DNA from: an uncultured Clostridia bacterium
Lineage (GTDB): Bacteria > Bacillota > Clostridia > Peptostreptococcales > Acidaminobacteraceae
Assembly (NCBI GenBank): GCA_937880545.1
Contig: CALFKA010000050.1
Coordinates: 1 to 10,754, forward strand
Length of the DNA: 10,754 nt
Direction: 5' to 3'
Shown here: positions 7,213 to 10,754 of the stretch, one piece after another
Layout of the letters: the number at the start of each line of letters is the position of its first letter
Position numbering within the stretch: position 1 is the first letter of the stretch
Program-made: the position numbers and the translations under genes
The notes under the pieces: generated by a model
What the model was told of the DNA's origin: nothing
Databases searched by the model: none
The model's input: only the letters and a program-made list of their open reading frames with translations

Positions 7213-8340
7213 CAGAATGCCCATGTCGTAGGCGCCGGCCAGTGTAATGGTTTCTCCATCCCCCAGGACTTCGTCCTCCTGCACTTTGTGGTGACTCAGG
7301 ACGATAGTCTTTTTGAGGACAGCTCCCTTTCCAACTCGTGCGTAGGGCAGGAGGATGCTGTCAGTGACAACGGCACCTTCTTCTACCACCGAGGACGTCG
7401 ACAGAATCGAGTTCTTCACCGTTCCGTAAACTTCGCAGCCCTCATTTAATAGGGAATTCTCTACATGTCCGGCATCGGAGATGTAATGAGGCGGAACGTC
7501 CAGGTTTTTGGTAAAAATCTTCCACTCGTCGTCATAGAGCCGCAGTTCATTATTGGGGTCCAGAAGGTCCATATGGGCTTCCCAGTAACTGTCGACCGTA
7601 CCGACGTCTCGCCAGTAGCCACTGAAACGGTAGGCCATCATACGGTGACCCTGTCGCAGGATCTCCGGGATAATATCCGAGCCGAAGTCGTGGGTGGATT
7701 CTTTATTTTTGTGGTCTTCGCGCAGGTAGCGACGCAGGAGTTTCCAGTTGAAGACGTAGATCCCCATGGAAGCGAGATTGTTCTTTGGATTGGCAGGCTT
7801 CTCATCGAACTCATAGATGACATCGTCATCTTTTGTGTTTAAGATGCCAAAGCGCGACGCTTCCTCCCAGGGCACCTCAATGACAGACACCGTGACATCC
7901 GCCTTCGTTTTTTGGTGGAAGGCGACCATCTTGCGGTAGTCCATCTTGTAGATATGGTCTCCGGAGAGAATCAGCACATATTCAGGCTGATGGAGGTCGA
8001 TATAATCGATATTTTCAAAGATGGCGTTGGCGGTGCCGGCATACCATCTTCCGCCTTCTGTACTCATGTAAGGCGGGAGAATCTCTACGCCTCCGCCTTT
8101 GCGGTCGAGGTCCCAGGGAACCCCTGTGCCGATATGTGTATTGAGCGCAAGCGGCTGATATTGCGTGAGAATCCCAACAGAGTGGATGCCGCTGTTGGCG
8201 CAGTTACTGAGTGTAAAGTCAATAATGCGGTATTTCCCCCCGAAGTGGACCGCCGGTTTGGCTGTCTTGCGGGTGAGATTTTTCAGTCGCGATCCCTGAC
8301 CACCGGCAAGGATCATGGCGACTACTTTTGAATGAATCAT
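7210..8340 (-). CDS. glgC: Glucose-1-phosphate adenylyltransferase (ADP-glucose pyrophosphorylase), catalytic subunit
   Basis: Makes ADP-glucose and pyrophosphate from ATP and glucose-1-phosphate, the committed step of glycogen synthesis. The 376-residue length is typical for Firmicutes GlgC. The nucleotide loop AGGQGSRLKNLT starts at residue 12 and is followed by KTAKPAV. Further blocks are KYRIIDFTLSN at 36-46, the metal-binding LSGDHIYKMDY, the sugar-phosphate block FDEKPANPK, GYWRDVGT, and a C-terminal beta helix (VYGTVKNSIL, VVEEGAVVTDSIL). All catalytic residues missing from GlgD are present here. The ATG at 8340 overlaps the glgB TGA as ATGA. Its binding site AAGGAGG (8351-8345) is formed by the last glgB codons (Lys-Glu-Val), so glgB and glgC are translationally linked. 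Enzymes of this family are usually allosteric; the effector cannot be read from sequence. Confidence 0.97.
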   Translation of the reverse strand: MIHSKVVAMILAGGQGSRLKNLTRKTAKPAVHFGGKYRIIDFTLSNCANSGIHSVGILTQYQPLALNTHIGTGVPWDLDRKGGGVEILPPYMSTEGGRWYAGTANAIFENIDYIDLHQPEYVLILSGDHIYKMDYRKMVAFHQKTKADVTVSVIEVPWEEASRFGILNTKDDDVIYEFDEKPANPKNNLASMGIYVFNWKLLRRYLREDHKNKESTHDFGSDIIPEILRQGHRMMAYRFSGYWRDVGTVDSYWEAHMDLLDPNNELRLYDDEWKIFTKNLDVPPHYISDAGHVENSLLNEGCEVYGTVKNSILSTSSVVEEGAVVTDSILLPYARVGKGAVLKKTIVLSHHKVQEDEVLGDGETITLAGAYDMGIL

Positions 8341-10148
8341 GTAACCTCCTTAAGAACGATGCCCCCGAAGGGTGCCACGTGAACAAACAGAGCGTTGCCC
8401 TGGGACTCGAGCATCCCGAGACTTCCCTGGTTGCCGCCGGAAAACTTCCATTCATCTGTGTTGAGAACAACCTGGTACATCCCTCTTTTACAGGGGATGC
8501 GATGGTTGGTAATAAGACTGGAAGAGAAATTCAAAGCGATGATCACTTCATTTCCCTCCTTGTCGATGCGCTTATAGATGAAGAGATTTTGGAGTCGGTT
8601 GTCCGCCTCAATCCACTCATACCCCTCCCAGCTCGTGTCCACTTCATAGAGTGGAGGTGTTGCTTGGTAAAGGAAGTTGAGATCCCTCACATAGCGCAGC
8701 ATCGCCTCATGCGCCGGATAGCCAAGGAGATGCCAGTCAAGGCTGATGAACTCATTCCACTCCCGGAACTGTCCGAACTCTCCTCCCATGAATATCAGTT
8801 TCTTTCCCGGATGGGTGTACTGATAGAGGAAGAGAAGCCGGAGCTGAGCAAATTTATCTTCGTAGCTGCCGGGCATTTTGTCTAATAGAGAACCCTTCAT
8901 ATGGACGACTTCATCATGGCTAAGTGGCAGAAGGAACTGCTCGGAAAAAGCATACATCATGGGAAAGGTCACTAGGTCATGGTGTTTGCCTCGGAAAAAC
9001 GGATCAAGCCCCATGTACTTGAGGGTGTCATTCATCCATCCCATATTCCATTTATAGTGAAAGCCCAGTCCTCCTTCGTGGACAGGACGTGTCACTCCAT
9101 CATAGTCGGTCGACTCTTCAGCAAACAATGTGATGCCATCAACGGCACCCAATGAAATATTGAGATCCTGCAAAAATTCAATCGCATGAGGATTGAAGCC
9201 CGAGTCACTTCTACCTAAGTGGCGGTGGATCATATATGCCACAGCATCCACCCGGAATCCGTCGATATGATAGGTCTCAGCTAAAAAATGCAGATTTGAG
9301 ATAAGAAAATTGCGGACATGCGCTTTGCCATAATCAAAGTTAATCGTATCCCACTGTGGGTTATACGCATCATGCCAATGGTCCGGCTCATAGAGCGCCT
9401 GTCCGTCAAAGTACGCGAGACCATGGGCGTCCTTGGGATAGTGCGCCGGGACCCAGTCGACAATGACGCGGATACCGGCCTTGTGGAAGCTATTGACCAA
9501 GTGCTGAAAGCCTCCCGGATGGCCATAGCGCGAACTGATAGCGTAGTAGCCTGTCTGTTGATAGCCCCAGCTGCCATCATAGGGATGCTCTGTCACCGGC
9601 ATGATCTCCACATGGGTGAATCCATTATCTTTGACATAGGGAACCAGTTCATCGACAAGGAAATCAAAGGAATAGTAGTTCTCTCCTGCCTTGCGCCAAG
9701 AAGAAAGGCAGACCTCGTAGATGCTCATCGGCTCATCAAAGCCGTGCGTCCTGCTCTCGATAAATTCTTTGTCCTCCCAAGGAAAAGGTGCGAGCTCACA
9801 GACGATCGAGGCGCTCATCGGCGCCTTCTCGGAACGGATCGCATAAGGATCGGCTTTCCACAAAAAAGAGCCATCTTCTTTCTCGATGACGTATTTATAA
9901 CGACAACCGTCTTCAATGGGAGAAAGCTGAAGGCCATAGACACCATAGAGACCCTTCTCCATCCAGTGCAGATCCGGGCTCCAGTCATTGAAGTCACCCG
10001 CCAGCCTGACGGACTTGGCATGCGGAGCATAGACGAGAAAACGCACCTCATCTCCGAGGCGATGCGAACCGAAAAGTTCAAAAGCGCGGTGATGGCTTTC
10101 TTCGACGTATCTTCGGATTTCTTCTTTTGAAACGCCATAAAACTCCAT
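8337..10148 (-). CDS. glgB: 1,4-alpha-glucan branching enzyme (GH13)
   Basis: Cuts alpha-1,4 chains and rejoins them by alpha-1,6 links, creating glycogen branches. The 603-residue protein has a CBM48 domain (about 25-110, VRLAGDFNDW), a GH13 barrel and a C-terminal beta domain. It lacks the extra N-terminal N1 domain that makes the E. coli enzyme about 730 residues. Catalytic residues, numbered from the chosen start, are Asp301 (DGFRVDA), Glu344 (first Glu of AEEST) and Asp412 (LSHDE). GSWGYQ and GYYA blocks match branching enzymes, not debranchers. I chose ATG 10148 because GGGAGG (10158-10153) is four bases upstream; an in-frame ATG at 10223 lies upstream of the -10 box. It is the first gene of the operon and its stop overlaps the glgC start. 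Confidence 0.96.
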   Translation of the reverse strand: MEFYGVSKEEIRRYVEESHHRAFELFGSHRLGDEVRFLVYAPHAKSVRLAGDFNDWSPDLHWMEKGLYGVYGLQLSPIEDGCRYKYVIEKEDGSFLWKADPYAIRSEKAPMSASIVCELAPFPWEDKEFIESRTHGFDEPMSIYEVCLSSWRKAGENYYSFDFLVDELVPYVKDNGFTHVEIMPVTEHPYDGSWGYQQTGYYAISSRYGHPGGFQHLVNSFHKAGIRVIVDWVPAHYPKDAHGLAYFDGQALYEPDHWHDAYNPQWDTINFDYGKAHVRNFLISNLHFLAETYHIDGFRVDAVAYMIHRHLGRSDSGFNPHAIEFLQDLNISLGAVDGITLFAEESTDYDGVTRPVHEGGLGFHYKWNMGWMNDTLKYMGLDPFFRGKHHDLVTFPMMYAFSEQFLLPLSHDEVVHMKGSLLDKMPGSYEDKFAQLRLLFLYQYTHPGKKLIFMGGEFGQFREWNEFISLDWHLLGYPAHEAMLRYVRDLNFLYQATPPLYEVDTSWEGYEWIEADNRLQNLFIYKRIDKEGNEVIIALNFSSSLITNHRIPCKRGMYQVVLNTDEWKFSGGNQGSLGMLESQGNALFVHVAPFGGIVLKEVT

Positions 10149-10175
10149 GTCGCCTCCCGATTTTTCGCTCAGACG

Positions 10176-10204
10176 TTGAAATGTTCTTTGAATAATTATA
10201 CCAT
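10176..10204 (+). promoter_or_regulatory. Weak candidate promoter for the DUF2148 gene
   Basis: TTGAAA (10176-10181) and TACCAT (10199-10204) are separated by 17 bases on the plus strand. The -35 matches consensus at five of six bases, the -10 at only four. If used, its -10 would lie inside the same inverted repeat as the glg promoter. Confidence 0.25.
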
Positions 10205-10224
10205 TGAATGGTAAATGAACCACA
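10195..10224 (-). promoter_or_regulatory. Promoter of the glg operon: extended -10
   Basis: On the minus strand TGG (10203-10201) followed by a perfect TATAAT (10200-10195) is an extended -10 box. The -35 region (around TGTGGT, 10224-10219) is poor, as is usual with extended -10 promoters. Transcription would start near 10188, giving a leader of about 40 bases to the glgB ATG, too short for a large riboswitch. No other promoter is seen inside the tightly packed operon. Confidence 0.65.
10199..10213. promoter_or_regulatory. Perfect 15-base inverted repeat over the glg -10 box, candidate operator
   Basis: TACCATT, one central base, AATGGTA form an exact 7-1-7 inverted repeat. It covers the TGG of the extended -10 and the first bases of TATAAT. 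A repressor dimer bound here would block RNA polymerase. The repeat is seen; the operator role and the identity of any regulator are inferred. Confidence 0.45.
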
Positions 10225-10265
10225 GCTTTTGGAGATTTCCTTAATCAATACCCTAGGAGGTTGAA

Positions 10266-10708
10266 ATGATCCGCGAAAAAGAAAGCCTGCCGGACATGCT
10301 ACGAAGCGCCGCGCTGGTGATGATGAGCCGGGCCCGAACTGCCCCGAAAGTAAAAGGGCTTGACCTTCTGGAAATGTTTCTTCTGGAAGGCGAGGAGATA
10401 AAACGGGTTGCTGACGAGATCATCCGACTCGGTACCTTGGCCGATCTACCCTACTACATACGAGACGCCCAAGCACTCGAAAAGACAAACGCCATACTCT
10501 TCATCGGAAGCAAAGACAGAGTCAGAAATCTCGACCAGTGTGAACTGTGCGGCTACAAGACCTGTCAGCAAAAACCAAAAAATGCTCCCTGTGCCTACAC
10601 GGCGTTGGAACTCGGTGTCGCCCTCGGCTCAGCTCTTGCCGCTGCGATGGACTATGGCGTCGACAGTCGTCTGATGCTCTCTGCCGCCAAGGCTGCTCAG
10701 AGTCTGGG
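10266..10708 (+). CDS. DUF2148 ferredoxin-domain protein, 3' end missing
   Basis: The first 147 residues match the DUF2148 family, small cytoplasmic proteins of anaerobic bacteria and archaea with a ferredoxin-like domain and no settled function. Typical landmarks are ARTAPKVKGLD at 23-33, an aspartate-bearing RDAQALEKTNAILFIG at 66-81, and a cysteine set CELCGYKTC (Cys92, Cys95, Cys100) plus Cys109 in KNAPCAYT, likely binding an iron-sulfur cluster. LGVALGSALAAAMDYGVDSRLM (116-137) is the conserved C-terminal block. The ATG at 10266 follows AGGAGG (10255-10260) by five bases. The gene is cut at 10708 because adapter sequence follows; the apparent TAG at 10728-10730 is not a real stop. It is divergent from glgB across a 117-base gap; no functional link is evident. 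Confidence 0.88.
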
Positions 10709-10754
10709 AGATCGGAAGAGCGTCGTGTAGGGAAAGAGTGTAGATCTCGGTGGT
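10709..10754. other. Illumina adapter sequence, not genomic
   Basis: From 10709 the sequence begins AGATCGGAAGAGC, followed by GTCGTGTAGGGAAAGAGTGT and then AGATCTCGGTGGT. This is the known Illumina TruSeq universal adapter read in reverse complement. All 46 bases fit from memory of that sequence. It marks an untrimmed read end at the edge of the contig. Confidence 0.96.

Noticed and set aside
7200..7259. Upstream ATG at 7259 for GlgD
   Set aside because: It would overlap glgC by 50 bases and add residues unlike GlgD; the GTG at 7199 has a strong site and the normal family N-terminus.
9318..10130. A 270-codon open frame on the plus strand inside glgB
   Set aside because: It is fully antisense to a gene with intact catalytic motifs, has no ribosome binding site I can see and resembles no known family; it is a by-product of glgB codon use.
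10149..10194. Possible riboswitch in the glgB leader
   Set aside because: The predicted leader is only about 40 bases and holds no strong hairpin or known aptamer pattern.
10149..10223. Upstream ATG at 10223 that would lengthen GlgB by 25 residues
   Set aside because: It lies upstream of the extended -10 box and has no ribosome site; the ATG at 10148 has GGGAGG at the right distance.
1..10754. CRISPR array, tRNA, rRNA, intact insertion sequence or defence system
   Set aside because: I looked for regular repeats, cloverleaf patterns, transposase motifs and terminal repeats on both strands and saw none.

Overview
The window looks like an end fragment of an anaerobic Firmicutes (Bacillota) genome. 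Four things suggest this: a paired GlgC/GlgD ADP-glucose pyrophosphorylase, a CTC-type L25 with an acidic tail, a YdbC-type PC4 protein, and a DUF2148 ferredoxin-domain protein common in anaerobes. Strong AGGAGG ribosome binding sites and stop/start overlaps agree. The genus cannot be named from sequence alone.

Layout. Positions 1-450 hold an AT-rich, frameshifted remnant (minus strand) of an AlbA_2-type ATPase/HTH regulator. Positions 451-1020 have no gene I can support. At 1080-1733 (+) lies the L25 gene, ending in a terminator. It converges on a minus-strand block that occupies most of the window. In transcription order this block is glgB, glgC, glgD, glgA, a type I pullulanase gene, deoD, then, after a probable terminator, the small ydbC-like gene. 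At 10266 (+) a divergent DUF2148 gene begins. It is cut at 10708, where the genomic sequence stops and 46 bases of Illumina adapter follow.

Function. GlgC/GlgD make ADP-glucose from glucose-1-phosphate and ATP, GlgA polymerises it into alpha-1,4-glucan, GlgB adds alpha-1,6 branches, and the pullulanase removes them. The genes are packed by three 4-base ATGA overlaps (glgB/glgC, glgD/glgA, glgA/pulA) and two tiny gaps (glgC/glgD and pulA/deoD), so six proteins are probably made from one message. No glycogen phosphorylase is visible. The purine nucleoside phosphorylase gene deoD sits three bases after the pullulanase stop, its ribosome binding site inside the pullulanase's last codons. Its inclusion in a glycogen operon is the most interesting biological feature.

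Control. The operon promoter is an extended -10 (TGGTATAAT) overlapped by a perfect 15-base inverted repeat, a candidate operator. The ydbC-like gene has a leader whose ribosome binding site can pair with an upstream CCTCCTT. I did not find a new defence system, CRISPR array, tRNA or intact mobile element.
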